Positions 42,826 to 51,418 of a stretch of DNA of 64,000 nt are shown here, one piece after another. A program made the translations under genes and the position numbers. Every line of letters starts with the position of its first letter. Position 1 is the stretch's first letter. Origin of the DNA: Leptospira idonii. GTDB taxonomy: Bacteria > Spirochaetota > Leptospiria > Leptospirales > Leptospiraceae. Where the stretch lies: assembly GCF_004770995.1 (NCBI RefSeq), contig NZ_RQHW01000078.1:1-64000 (forward strand), written 5' to 3'. The notes beneath the pieces are model-generated. The model was not told the DNA's origin. It was given only the letters and a program-made list of their open reading frames with translations, and searched no databases.

Positions 42826-44709
42826 ATGAAATCATCGGAAATTTATTTCAGAAACCGCCTAGCCTTATTCCTCCTATTTTTCTCCGTCGCGTTTTCTCTT
42901 CAAGGGGAGCCGGTTTCTTCCATTCATTGGAAAAAAGGAACAGGGAACTTAAACCTGGCATCTTTCGCTACCTATTGGGAAGATAAAGACAAAAAGGAAA
43001 CGATCGAATCCATCCGTCAGCAAATTCAAAACAATGAGAACGGAAACAAAACAAAAGGGCAATTGGGGTTCGGATATTCTCCTCATGCTTATTGGGTTCA
43101 TTGGTCCATCGAAATCGAAGAAGGCAACCAAACAGATCTTTGGCTAGAACTGGTTTCCTTAATCGATTCCATAGATCTTTTCCTGTTTAAAGACGGAAAA
43201 GAAATTTCAAAAATCCATGCAGGGAGAGGTTTGCCCGCTTCGGAAAGATTCTTAAAACATAGAAATTTTTTCTTTCCTCTCCCTCTGACGGAAACAGGAC
43301 ACTACGACTTGATCATGAGATTCGAAAGCCAAGGATCCTTGCTTCTTCCTCTGCATCTTTGGGAAAAGGAAACTTATTTGGAGGAAGATTCTCTCCGCTC
43401 CACTTGGTTCGGGGCTTACTTCGGAGTGATGGGAGTCGTTTTTTTCTATAATTTATTTCTATTTTTCAGCATTAAAGATAGAAGTTATCTCTATTACATA
43501 CTTTATATATTTTTTCTTTCCCTGGTGCAGGCAAGCATCTGGGGATACACTCATATTTACATATTTCCGAATTCACCGAGTTACGCGGATATGTGTTTCC
43601 CTGTTTCCATCAGTTTAGTCTCTACATTTCTCCTTCTTTTCGCAAGGAAGTTCGTAGAAGCAAAAGTAAGAATGCCTAAGATTTATATCTATCTTAGCAC
43701 CGTTGCTTCCATTGCGGCTCTATCCATGATCCCTGCCTTTTTCGGGTTTTACAGATTTTCCGTTTCTACGGGAGTTCTTCTTACATCTGTCGGATCCCTT
43801 ACCTTATTCGGAGTTTCCTTATACGCCTGGTCGAAAGGTTACAACGAAGCCAGATTCTTTCTGATCGGTTCCTCCATCGTGTTAGTTGGAGCATTGGTAG
43901 TGGGACTCAGGAATTTCGGAATCCTTCCTTATCATTTTCTTACCAATTATTCCTTACAGATAGGTTCCGTTTTGGAAGCGGTATTCCTTTCCCTATCACT
44001 TGCGGATAGAATCAATTTCATACAAAAGGAAAAACAGGAAATTCAGGCAAAGTCTTTAGAAGAACAGAAAAGCCTAACGGAAGCCTTCTCAAGATTCTTT
44101 CCGTCTCAAATCATTCCTTTGCTCAATAAGTCGGATGTAAGAGAAGTTTCTTTGGGAGATGCAGTCGACGGAGAAGTGGCTGTCTTATTTTTGGATATAC
44201 GCGGTTTCACTTCCATCTCCGAAAAATTAAATCCCAGATTCACATTCGATTTTCTGAATGCGTTTATGCGCTTCACCGCTCCTTCCATTGAAAGAAAATC
44301 AGGTTATATAGACAAATACATCGGCGACTCGATTATGGCTTTTTTTCCGAATTCTCCGAACAATGCGCTTCTTGCCGCAAAAGATATGTTAATTGGATTG
44401 GAAGAATTCAATAAAAAGAGACAAGAAGAAGGAGAGTCTAAGATTAAAATCGGAATCGGAATTCATTACGGTAAAGTTCTCATAGGAACAATAGGACAAG
44501 AAAGCAGAATGGACGGGACTTTGATCGGCGATACAGTCAACACCGCTTCCCGATTGGAAGGAAAAACGAAAGAGTTAGGAGTGACAGTCCTGATGAGCGA
44601 AACCGCTTATGAACTTCTCACCGACATAAACAAAAATTCGATGCAGTCTTTGGGAGAAATAGAGCTGAGAGGAAGAGAAGAAAGATTGAAAGTATACGGA
44701 CTCATTTAA
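42826..44709 (+). CDS. 7TM-DISM receptor with class III adenylate/guanylate cyclase output
   Basis: A 627-residue receptor. A signal peptide ending SLQG leads to a DISMED2-like periplasmic domain (GYSPHAYWVHWSIEIEEGN, LWLELVSLIDSIDLFL). Seven membrane helices (about 185-400) and a short coiled coil follow. The catalytic domain has the first metal Asp in VLFLDIRGFTSISEKL, the second in YIDKYIGDSIMAFF, and HYGKVLIGTIGQESRMDGTLIGDTVNTASRLEG, with the substrate-contacting GDTVN. It would make cAMP (or cGMP) on sensing a periplasmic ligand. Spacing to the LytTR regulator is 12 bp, so they may share a message. Confidence 0.9.
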   Translation: MKSSEIYFRNRLALFLLFFSVAFSLQGEPVSSIHWKKGTGNLNLASFATYWEDKDKKETIESIRQQIQNNENGNKTKGQLGFGYSPHAYWVHWSIEIEEGNQTDLWLELVSLIDSIDLFLFKDGKEISKIHAGRGLPASERFLKHRNFFFPLPLTETGHYDLIMRFESQGSLLLPLHLWEKETYLEEDSLRSTWFGAYFGVMGVVFFYNLFLFFSIKDRSYLYYILYIFFLSLVQASIWGYTHIYIFPNSPSYADMCFPVSISLVSTFLLLFARKFVEAKVRMPKIYIYLSTVASIAALSMIPAFFGFYRFSVSTGVLLTSVGSLTLFGVSLYAWSKGYNEARFFLIGSSIVLVGALVVGLRNFGILPYHFLTNYSLQIGSVLEAVFLSLSLADRINFIQKEKQEIQAKSLEEQKSLTEAFSRFFPSQIIPLLNKSDVREVSLGDAVDGEVAVLFLDIRGFTSISEKLNPRFTFDFLNAFMRFTAPSIERKSGYIDKYIGDSIMAFFPNSPNNALLAAKDMLIGLEEFNKKRQEEGESKIKIGIGIHYGKVLIGTIGQESRMDGTLIGDTVNTASRLEGKTKELGVTVLMSETAYELLTDINKNSMQSLGEIELRGREERLKVYGLI

Positions 44710-44721
44710 TTTCATCTAAAT

Positions 44722-45465
44722 ATGCAAGAAGATCACATATATTCGGTTCTGATCATCGAAGACGAATATCCTGCACGTATGCTGATGATGGATTATGTGA
44801 TGAACTGTCCCGAACTGAAACTAGCGGGAATCGCAGAAGACGGTGCGAAGGCCTTGCAATTGATGAAAGAAAAGAACTTCGATTTGGTGTTCATCGATAT
44901 CAACCTGCCAGCCATGTCCGGAATCGAAATCATCAAATCAGTTCCTCGTTCGGGAACATTTTTTATACTTACAACCGCTTACAGTGAATTTGCGGTACAA
45001 GCATTCGATCTGGAGGCTCTCGACTATCTGCTGAAACCTTTTTCCTTCGATCGATTCAGAAAGTCCGTGGATAAAGCGCTTCGATTCTGGAAAGATGCGG
45101 AAACGAACAACAAACAGATCCAAGAAACAGGCACTCATCTAAGTTTCAGTTCCGAATCCGCCACTCATATACTTGCTTACGAAGAAATTCATTTTATCTC
45201 CGCCAATAATAAATCTTCCGTCATTCATACCGAATCGAAAGATTACGAAACCGCAAAACTATTGAAAGAGCTGGAAGAAAAACTGCCGGACAAACAATTC
45301 ATCCGTATCCACAAAGGTTACTTAGTGAATCTGAATTTTGTGACAAGTCTGCGTTATGACAAAGGAGGCGCTTATACTGTGCAGTTGAAAAACGAAGATG
45401 AGACCGTTCTTCCCGTGGGCAGATCGTTCGCTCAGACCTTGAAAGATGCCTTGGGACTCGGCTGA
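44722..45465 (+). CDS. LytTR-type response regulator
   Basis: A 247-residue regulator. The receiver domain has acidic residues in IIEDEYPAR and the phospho-acceptor Asp59 in LVFIDINLP, Thr in LTTAYSEFAVQAF, and the conserved Lys in DYLLKPFSFDRF. A LytTR DNA-binding domain fills 145-245 (LAYEEIHFISANNKSSVIHTESKDYETAKLLKELEEKLP, then FIRIHKGYLVNLNFV). These regulators pair with LytS-like histidine kinases of the His_kinase type. One lies at 51419-53359, after the TonB locus. LytTR-like boxes follow the gene at 45509-45537. Confidence 0.93.
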   Translation: MQEDHIYSVLIIEDEYPARMLMMDYVMNCPELKLAGIAEDGAKALQLMKEKNFDLVFIDINLPAMSGIEIIKSVPRSGTFFILTTAYSEFAVQAFDLEALDYLLKPFSFDRFRKSVDKALRFWKDAETNNKQIQETGTHLSFSSESATHILAYEEIHFISANNKSSVIHTESKDYETAKLLKELEEKLPDKQFIRIHKGYLVNLNFVTSLRYDKGGAYTVQLKNEDETVLPVGRSFAQTLKDALGLG

Positions 45466-45508
45466 AAAGAATTTCACTCCTTCATAAATAGCGTTCATTC
45501 CCCATCTC

Positions 45509-45545
45509 GTAGTTAATCCCAGTTAATCGGAATTAACCGTTGACA
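45509..45545 (+). promoter_or_regulatory. LytTR-like boxes and -35 element ahead of the TonB locus
   Basis: AGTTAATCCC AGTTAATCGG AATTAACCGT shows an AGTTAAT direct repeat at 10-bp period (45511 and 45521), and an inverted copy giving GTTAAT-CGGA-ATTAAC (45522-45537). CCAGTTAAT and, on the minus strand, ACGGTTAAT each match eight of nine positions of the known LytTR-domain consensus [TA][AC][CA]GTTN[AG][TG]. TTGACA follows at 45540-45545; the -10 is poor, as expected for an activated promoter. Confidence 0.6.
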
Positions 45546-45591
45546 GAGAACCTTCCACCGGAACATTTTTCTTCCAACCGGAGATTCTCAA

Positions 45592-45963
45592 ATGAAAAAA
45601 ACAACTCTCATCCTTTGCCTTTTTTCTTCTTATTTTTTCCTGCAAGGATGTGCCTCCTCCTCTGTAGGCGTAGCCGCAAGCAATCGTCCTCTAGCGAATA
45701 TTCCCTATGAAACTGTCAAATCCGTAGATAAAACTTTTACATGGTATTCTTTCGATATCATCCTCTTCGCAATGTCTACCGGCAACCCTCCTATCGACGA
45801 AATTTATACGGAAATGCTGGCAGGAGAAGATGCGGATGCGGTTGTTAACATCCGTTACTGGAACGATAAATCGATCTTCGGCCCGGTGATCCGACACAGG
45901 TTCGGAATCAAAGGGGACTTGGTTAAATTCTCCGGCGGCACTCCTCCTAAAGGGAAAAAATAG
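45592..45963 (+). CDS. Small lipoprotein 1 of the TonB locus
   Basis: A 123-residue lipoprotein. The leader ends in FLQGC (lipidated Cys near residue 20), then ASSSVGVAASNRPLANIPYETV. The rest is a compact alpha/beta domain (DIILFAMSTGNPPIDEIYTEMLAGEDADAVVNIRYWND), a layout seen in small heavy-metal-binding-fold or YbjQ/DUF-type proteins. No function is claimed. First gene of an eight-gene run. The second small lipoprotein starts 17 bases later. Confidence 0.78.
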   Translation: MKKTTLILCLFSSYFFLQGCASSSVGVAASNRPLANIPYETVKSVDKTFTWYSFDIILFAMSTGNPPIDEIYTEMLAGEDADAVVNIRYWNDKSIFGPVIRHRFGIKGDLVKFSGGTPPKGKK

Positions 45964-45980
45964 GACGGATTTTTCCCATC

Positions 45981-46373
45981 ATGAAACTCTATATTAAAAT
46001 ATTCTTAACTGTCTCGATGATCGGATTCAGTTCCTGCATCGGTGCGAAAATCAAAAACGAGATACAGGTTTTCGATGCGGCGACAGTGGTTCGTTCCGGC
46101 GATTATGTGATCTTGGGAAGAGGTTACGGACAAGATTCCGCCTTCTACATCCTGGGAATGATTCCCGTAACTAAGGAGCCGAATGTGGAACTGGCGCTGA
46201 GCCAAGCATTGGAAAAATTTCCGGAAGGAAGAACTCTCATCAACATCCAAATCCAACAGGAAGACAGACCTTATTTTCCTCTGGGACTTGTCACAGTTGT
46301 ACATGTGAGCGCAGATGTGGTAGGTGATATGAAACAACCTGTAGATGCGAATAAAAAGAAGGGCGGACGATGA
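45981..46373 (+). CDS. Small lipoprotein 2 of the TonB locus
   Basis: A 130-residue lipoprotein. The leader ends in GFSSC (Cys near 19). The mature part has alternating strands and a helix (VVRSGDYVILGRGYGQDSAFYILGMIPVT, VELALSQALEKFPEGRTLINIQIQQ) and resembles lipoprotein 1 in plan: a turn of small residues, an ILGMIPVT/ILFAMSTG strand, then a helix ending in a valine- or isoleucine-rich strand. The two are probably distant paralogues. No known family was recognised. Its stop overlaps the ATG of lipoprotein 3 (ATGA). Confidence 0.76.
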   Translation: MKLYIKIFLTVSMIGFSSCIGAKIKNEIQVFDAATVVRSGDYVILGRGYGQDSAFYILGMIPVTKEPNVELALSQALEKFPEGRTLINIQIQQEDRPYFPLGLVTVVHVSADVVGDMKQPVDANKKKGGR

Positions 46374-46720
46374 AAAGAAAACTCTCTTTATTTGTAGTCG
46401 CTAGTTTTATGTTAGCCGGTTTTATATCCTGCGCTCCAGGAGAAGATAGAGTCGCCGTAAACGACGCACAAAGTCAAATTTATGCGGCAGCGAAATTTGC
46501 GGCGGACAAATGCGGAACTCCTATCCCTGAGCCGGCCATTCTTGTAATCAATGAACCCTTGAAAAGAAATTTAGACCTTTGTACGATTTCACTTACCAGA
46601 GTCGGATGTCCTTTCGTAGGTTTCCCTATCACTTGTTTATTAATCTACCTGGAGAAAGATCCAGGCGACATACCTTGGTACATGAACTTCAATGAACTCA
46701 GTAAACAACAAATTAAGTAA
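46370..46720 (+). CDS. Small lipoprotein 3 of the TonB locus
   Basis: A 116-residue lipoprotein. The leader ends in GFISC (Cys near 21), then APGEDRVAVNDAQSQIYAAAKFAADKCGTP. Four further Cys (DKCGTP, DLCTIS, VGCPF, ITCLL) suggest two disulfides in the periplasm. No family recognised. The start overlaps the previous gene by four bases, and the 3' end overlaps the TonB-dependent receptor start by 29 bases, so it is tightly coupled to the receptor. It may be an accessory subunit on the periplasmic or outer face. Confidence 0.76.
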   Translation: MKRKLSLFVVASFMLAGFISCAPGEDRVAVNDAQSQIYAAAKFAADKCGTPIPEPAILVINEPLKRNLDLCTISLTRVGCPFVGFPITCLLIYLEKDPGDIPWYMNFNELSKQQIK

Positions 46721-49205
46721 GTTCTTATTCTTTTGTCTGATCCTTACGGGCAGCCCTCTGCTCTCCGTCAGCATCAAAGCAAAGTTATACAGCCCTAAGA
46801 AAGATGCAGGCGAAAAGAACCTTTCCATTATGGTTTTTGAAACCAAAAAGTTTTTTCAAACGGATGCGGAAGGAAACGTAACTCTGGAGTTTCCTTCTCA
46901 AGGAGAATACACTCTTCGTCTTTTAAGAGATACAGGAATGCAAGAGGTCAAAATCTCCGTCGGTGCAACAGACGAATCAAGAACCATCTATACGGAAAAA
47001 AAAGAACAAACTTCCGTTAAAGGTGGAATTGTGGTGGAAGGCGAACGTGAAAAAACAGTGGCTGCCCGCACAAAGGTTCGATACGAAGAAATCAAACGTA
47101 TGCCCGGGACTTTCGGAGAAGCTCTTCGTTCCCTGGAAACACTTCCCGGTGTGATTCCCAATATCGGATTCGGAGGTGGTGCGAACGGTATCATTGTCCG
47201 AGGTGCCGATCCTCAATCGAATACCTATCTTTACGACGATCTTCCGATTCTTTATCCTTATCACTTGGACGGTTTAACTTCCGTCATTCACAACGATTTG
47301 ATCAAAACGATCGATTTGTATTCGGGAGCTCATCCTGCGAACTTTAACAACGCGACAGGCGGGGTGATCGAAATTGAAACAGTCGACACGATCCAAAAAG
47401 CGAAAGGTGCTTTTCAAGTTTCCCTTTGGAACACTACAGCCTATGCAGCCACTCCTACTCCGAATGGAAAAGGGTATTTGGCCATCGCTGGTAAATTGGG
47501 ATATTTGGATAAAACCATAGGTGCTTCCGGTTTGCTTCCGGAAGGGATACGTCTTCCCAGATACAACGATTCTCAAATCAAGTATGTTTATAATTTCACG
47601 CCGGAACACCAAATCTCTTTCTATAACCTAACCGCTCAGGATAACTTTGCGATCGATCTGCCAAACAAGGTGGCGAACGATCCTACCAAAGATCCTATCT
47701 CCACTTTTTCGGGAGCGAAAGCATCTTTCGGACAAAGTTTCAGAACAACGGCTCTTCGTTATACTTGGGCTCCCGGAGACAAATTTCAAAACCGTATTAC
47801 ATTGATTAACTTTGATCCTATCCAGGAATACAATGTGGGAATCGGAACCATCCAAGGAAAACAATATGTAAGACCGAACTATACTGGCGTGAGGCAAGAT
47901 GCTACTTGGAAGGCCTTCGATTTTTTGAAGATAGACTTCGGATCCGAATATCGTAGATTATCTTTCCGGGACTACGGAGACCAAATCAGGCTTACGAACC
48001 CGAACAATCCTTCACCAAACCCTTACAATACGACAAATCCCGATTTCACCTCACAACCATTGAGCGTGAAAGGAATTTCCGGCTATTACAACGGTTACAC
48101 AACCTTACACTTCAAATACGGAAACTTCTTATTCGAACCGGGAGTTCGTTACGACCATTTGGAAGTCACAAGAAACGGTGCCCTGACTCCTAGAGCCACA
48201 ATGGCTTATACTTTCCCCAAAATAGGAAACGGTCTGACCATTTACGGAAACGGCGGGGATGTCGCTCGTTTTCCTCAAACGACAGTCTTTAACAAAGAGA
48301 CGGGAAACCCGGATCTTCGTTTCGAGAAGGCAAGAAAGTTCAGTGTGGGTGTGGATCAAAAATTCAATTCCGTATGGCAGATCAAAGTGGAGGTTTTCAA
48401 AAACCAATTTACGGATACCATCGTAAGCGATCCTTATATCTCCACTCCCATCGGGATGAACCCGGATAAAACCCAATGGATGTCGAATCCTGTCGTCGCC
48501 AATAGAGCGTTAAACTATTCAAATAGGGAAACAGGCTGGTCTCACGGATACGAACTACTCATTCGAAAAAACTCGAAACAAGGAAGCAGAGACTGGTTCG
48601 GCTGGTTGTCTTATACCTGGTCTCAAACTTTCACGAACAATAATATCTATCAAATCTACGACGGAGACAACTCTCAGTTGTCCGGAATGGAAAGAAGAAT
48701 ATTGGCCGAGTTTTTCCCCAACTCCAAGGAACAACTGGCGGCTTGGGACAGAACGCACGTCATCAACTTGATTTACGGATGGAGAGTTACGGAAGATTAT
48801 CAAATCGGAGGAAGATGGAGTTATCTTACTTCCACTCCTACTAGACCGATCATCGGCGATGACGGAGGAAGATTTTCCAATCCTTTGAACGGAATCACTT
48901 ATTGGAACTCAGTTTACTCTAACAATCCTTATACGTCAGAATATGGAAACGTAAAAAGAGGAGCCGACTTTCATCGTCTGGACATTCGTTTCGATAAGTT
49001 CGAAAACTACTCCTGGGGATACATCAACTGGTATCTGGAAATAGTGAACGTTTATCTTCGCAAGAACACAAACGGAGAAAACTTCGACAATTCAAAACCT
49101 TTTTCCGCAACGAATCCTGTTCCCAGCCAGACATTCGGAACCTTGGAAATGCCCGGAGGCACTGTCATTCCTTTCTTCAACGTAGGTATGGAGGTTCACT
49201 TCTGA
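46692..49205 (+). CDS. TonB-dependent outer-membrane receptor
   Basis: An 837-residue receptor. A signal peptide precedes a CarboxypepD_reg-like domain (residues 28-95, SIKAKLYSPKKDAG ... VTLEFPSQGEYTLRLLRD). The plug domain runs about 115-240 (LRSLETLPGVIPN, NGIIVRGADPQSNTYLYDDLPI, FNNATGGVIEIET). A 22-strand barrel follows, ending with an aromatic C-terminus (NVGMEVHF). No substrate can be deduced; the DDLPILYPYHLDG plug loop is of the kind found in uncharacterised spirochaete and delta-proteobacterial receptors. It lies within an operon with its own ExbB-ExbD-TonB, which favours a dedicated transport system. Confidence 0.9.
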   Translation: MNSVNNKLSKFLFFCLILTGSPLLSVSIKAKLYSPKKDAGEKNLSIMVFETKKFFQTDAEGNVTLEFPSQGEYTLRLLRDTGMQEVKISVGATDESRTIYTEKKEQTSVKGGIVVEGEREKTVAARTKVRYEEIKRMPGTFGEALRSLETLPGVIPNIGFGGGANGIIVRGADPQSNTYLYDDLPILYPYHLDGLTSVIHNDLIKTIDLYSGAHPANFNNATGGVIEIETVDTIQKAKGAFQVSLWNTTAYAATPTPNGKGYLAIAGKLGYLDKTIGASGLLPEGIRLPRYNDSQIKYVYNFTPEHQISFYNLTAQDNFAIDLPNKVANDPTKDPISTFSGAKASFGQSFRTTALRYTWAPGDKFQNRITLINFDPIQEYNVGIGTIQGKQYVRPNYTGVRQDATWKAFDFLKIDFGSEYRRLSFRDYGDQIRLTNPNNPSPNPYNTTNPDFTSQPLSVKGISGYYNGYTTLHFKYGNFLFEPGVRYDHLEVTRNGALTPRATMAYTFPKIGNGLTIYGNGGDVARFPQTTVFNKETGNPDLRFEKARKFSVGVDQKFNSVWQIKVEVFKNQFTDTIVSDPYISTPIGMNPDKTQWMSNPVVANRALNYSNRETGWSHGYELLIRKNSKQGSRDWFGWLSYTWSQTFTNNNIYQIYDGDNSQLSGMERRILAEFFPNSKEQLAAWDRTHVINLIYGWRVTEDYQIGGRWSYLTSTPTRPIIGDDGGRFSNPLNGITYWNSVYSNNPYTSEYGNVKRGADFHRLDIRFDKFENYSWGYINWYLEIVNVYLRKNTNGENFDNSKPFSATNPVPSQTFGTLEMPGGTVIPFFNVGMEVHF

Positions 49206-49717
49206 TGAGATTAACCCGCCTAATTTTAACTCTAGTTACATTGTTTACTTTTTCTTCCTGTGAAGACCAAAGTAAATACGACGACAAGTATGGAGAGGTT
49301 TTGCTTTTGCAATTGGCGCTTTCACAGCCTTCCGCAACCGCTTCCTGTGCGACTGCGGCAAAAAAACAAGAGGATTGTTTTGTCATCCTGGCCGCAAGCC
49401 AAGGAACAACCCAGACTGTTACTTCTCAATCCGCAAAAGAAACGCAATGCACAGCGATTCGACAAACCAGCGGATTTAGTAAAATGTCAGAGAGAGGACA
49501 ATCTTGCGTATTCGATTGTCAGACGACCGATTGGACGATCAAAATCGACACCAATGAATGTAAAACTTCCACAAGTCAAAATCTGCTCATTTCAAGTGCA
49601 AACAATGCGAAAGTGACGGCATGTATCCGTTCCTGCTTTCAAGCGACGAACAATCAAGTGAGCGATTCGGAAATTTTAAATCTGTTATTATTTAACTTAA
49701 TTCAGAAAGGAGAATAG
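49205..49717 (+). CDS. Cysteine-rich lipoprotein of the TonB locus
   Basis: A 170-residue lipoprotein. The leader ends in TFSSC. The mature part has eight more Cys in an otherwise Ser/Thr/Gln-rich chain (CATAAKKQEDC, KETQC, GQSCVFDC, TNEC, VTACIRSC), enough for four disulfides. No family recognised. The ATG overlaps the receptor stop by one base, and ExbB starts three bases after its end. It sits precisely between the receptor and the energising complex, so it may be an outer-membrane partner or substrate-binding lipoprotein of the receptor. Confidence 0.76.
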   Translation: MRLTRLILTLVTLFTFSSCEDQSKYDDKYGEVLLLQLALSQPSATASCATAAKKQEDCFVILAASQGTTQTVTSQSAKETQCTAIRQTSGFSKMSERGQSCVFDCQTTDWTIKIDTNECKTSTSQNLLISSANNAKVTACIRSCFQATNNQVSDSEILNLLLFNLIQKGE

Positions 49718-49719
49718 TT

Positions 49720-50334
49720 ATGCAAGAATATGTAGGGTTAGGTGAAGAACTTATTTTCATCTCCATGGGACTGGCAAGTATAGTCGCAGTAGCGGTCTTT
49801 CTTGAAAGATTTTTATACTTCAAAAAATCGATGGGGAAACTCAACGATACGTATCTGGAAGAAGTCAGAAATTCACTGCAGGAAGAACCTGAAGTAAACT
49901 GGAAAACGAACGTAAGCGACGAATCCATCTACTCTCGTTTCGTAAACTTCGCTCTAAGACAATTGAGTCTGGGAAAAAAGGGACTGGATGAAAGCCTAGA
50001 AGGTCAAATTCTTTCCGAAAAACTTCTTTTGGAAAGAAGACTCCCGATCCTGAATACACTAGGAAACAATGCACCTTTCATCGGTTTGTTGGGAACTGTG
50101 TTAGGCGTAATCAAAGCCTTCCACGGTCTAGGGACTTTAGGAAGTTCAGGTGCAGAAGTTGTGATGCGCTCCATCTCCACAGCCCTTTTGGCAACTGCTG
50201 CAGGTCTTGCCGTTGCGATCCCGGTGGTTATGGCGAATAATTATTTTTCCAGAAAAGCAAAAGTCATTTTGCAGAACTTAGAGATCCTCAAGAAAGAGTT
50301 TTTATCCTTTCAGATCAACAAATCGAAGGTATAA
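49720..50334 (+). CDS. exbB: ExbB/TolQ-type proton channel subunit
   Basis: A 204-residue MotA/TolQ/ExbB family protein with three membrane helices (about 10-30, 110-135, 150-175). The conserved core reads LNTLGNNAPFIGLLGTVLGVIKAF, with ISTALLATAAGLAVAIPVVMANNYF for the channel helices. With ExbD it uses proton flow to drive TonB. AAGGAGA precedes the ATG. The two downstream genes complete the energising complex. Confidence 0.95.
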   Translation: MQEYVGLGEELIFISMGLASIVAVAVFLERFLYFKKSMGKLNDTYLEEVRNSLQEEPEVNWKTNVSDESIYSRFVNFALRQLSLGKKGLDESLEGQILSEKLLLERRLPILNTLGNNAPFIGLLGTVLGVIKAFHGLGTLGSSGAEVVMRSISTALLATAAGLAVAIPVVMANNYFSRKAKVILQNLEILKKEFLSFQINKSKV

Positions 50335-50337
50335 ATC

Positions 50338-50736
50338 ATGGCTCAATCAAGTTCTCAAGAAGAAGAAATCGGCAGTATCAATATCACACCGATGGTGGAT
50401 GTGATCTTAGTGCTGCTTGTGATCTTCATGGTTACGGCAAACTTCCTCAAAAAGGAAAGTTTGAATATCAACCTTCCGAAAGTACAAGCTGCGGATCCGA
50501 ATGTTGCTGAGTCCACTCAAGTAGCGATCACTAAAACCGGAGCGATTTTACTCGAAGGGAAAGACGTAGATGCGACTGAACTCGTAAGGAAGCTGGAAAG
50601 AGAAGCAAAAATAAAGCCTAACACGCGATTAACTCTTTCGGCAGATGAGACTCTTCCTTACGGAAAAATCACTGAGCTTATGGGAGTCATTCGAAAAACG
50701 GGAATCACCAGAATCGCTCTCAGCGTGAAAAAATGA
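50338..50736 (+). CDS. exbD: ExbD/TolR-type subunit
   Basis: A 132-residue protein with a single N-terminal membrane helix carrying the essential proton-carrying Asp in ITPMVDVILVLLVIFMV, then a periplasmic TolR/ExbD domain (VAITKTGAILLEGKDVD, LTLSADETLPYGKITELMGVIRKTGI). It starts three bases after exbB and overlaps tonB by four bases. Confidence 0.95.
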   Translation: MAQSSSQEEEIGSINITPMVDVILVLLVIFMVTANFLKKESLNINLPKVQAADPNVAESTQVAITKTGAILLEGKDVDATELVRKLEREAKIKPNTRLTLSADETLPYGKITELMGVIRKTGITRIALSVKK

Positions 50737-51383
50737 AAACCTTTGCTCAATTCGTAGTCGAATTCAAGGAATCGGTCAAACAAAACAAAGAAAGAGTCTT
50801 TCATCTTTGTTTGATTGCCAGTCTTCTTCTTCATATCACAACTTATGCCGGTTATAAGATAAGTCAGATGAGAACGGAAGAATATGCGGACACCTCCGAA
50901 TTCGAAGACGTAGATGTAAACTTCGAAGAAATTCCGCCGGAACTCATCGGAGGAACTTCCTCACCGGCTCCTGTGGAAAAACAGGAATGGGTGGAAGGAA
51001 CGGATAAAAACAAAGATGCGCCGGACGAATCCGATCTGGATCCTAATAAACTTGCGGGGAACGGGACGGACAAAGACGGATATCTTTTTTCGTATAACGG
51101 AGACAAGCTTCCTACTCCTATCATCGATTTCGACCTGAAGGAATATTTTCCTCCTCAGGCAAAGGCGGCGAATATCAATGAGAAAAGAGTGATTCTTCTT
51201 GTTCAGGTAAACGAAGACGGAAGTATCGAAAGCGCAAAAATCGTTTCAGGTAGAGCCGGTTACGGTTTTGATGAAGCGACTATGCAAATCGTCAAACGAC
51301 TAAGATTTAGTCCCGGTTATGTGCAAGGCCAACCGAGAAAGATGGCGCATAGACAAGCGATCACTTTTTCACTTGATGATTAA
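50733..51383 (+). CDS. tonB: TonB energy transducer
   Basis: A 216-residue protein. A cytoplasmic start is followed by one membrane helix (VFHLCLIASLLLHITTYAGY), a Pro/Glu-rich linker (EEIPPELIGGTSSPAPVEKQEW) and a C-terminal TonB domain (ILLVQVNEDGSIESAKIVSGRAGYGFDEATMQIVKRLRFSPG). It spans the periplasm to contact the receptor's TonB box. The linker is short compared with E. coli TonB. The ATG overlaps exbD (ATGA). A TAGGAA-N6-TTCCTA inverted repeat lies after the stop, ahead of the kinase gene. Confidence 0.95.
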   Translation: MKTFAQFVVEFKESVKQNKERVFHLCLIASLLLHITTYAGYKISQMRTEEYADTSEFEDVDVNFEEIPPELIGGTSSPAPVEKQEWVEGTDKNKDAPDESDLDPNKLAGNGTDKDGYLFSYNGDKLPTPIIDFDLKEYFPPQAKAANINEKRVILLVQVNEDGSIESAKIVSGRAGYGFDEATMQIVKRLRFSPGYVQGQPRKMAHRQAITFSLDD

Positions 51384-51418
51384 TAGGCTAGGAAAGAAAA
51401 TTCCTATCTGAGGGTGCA

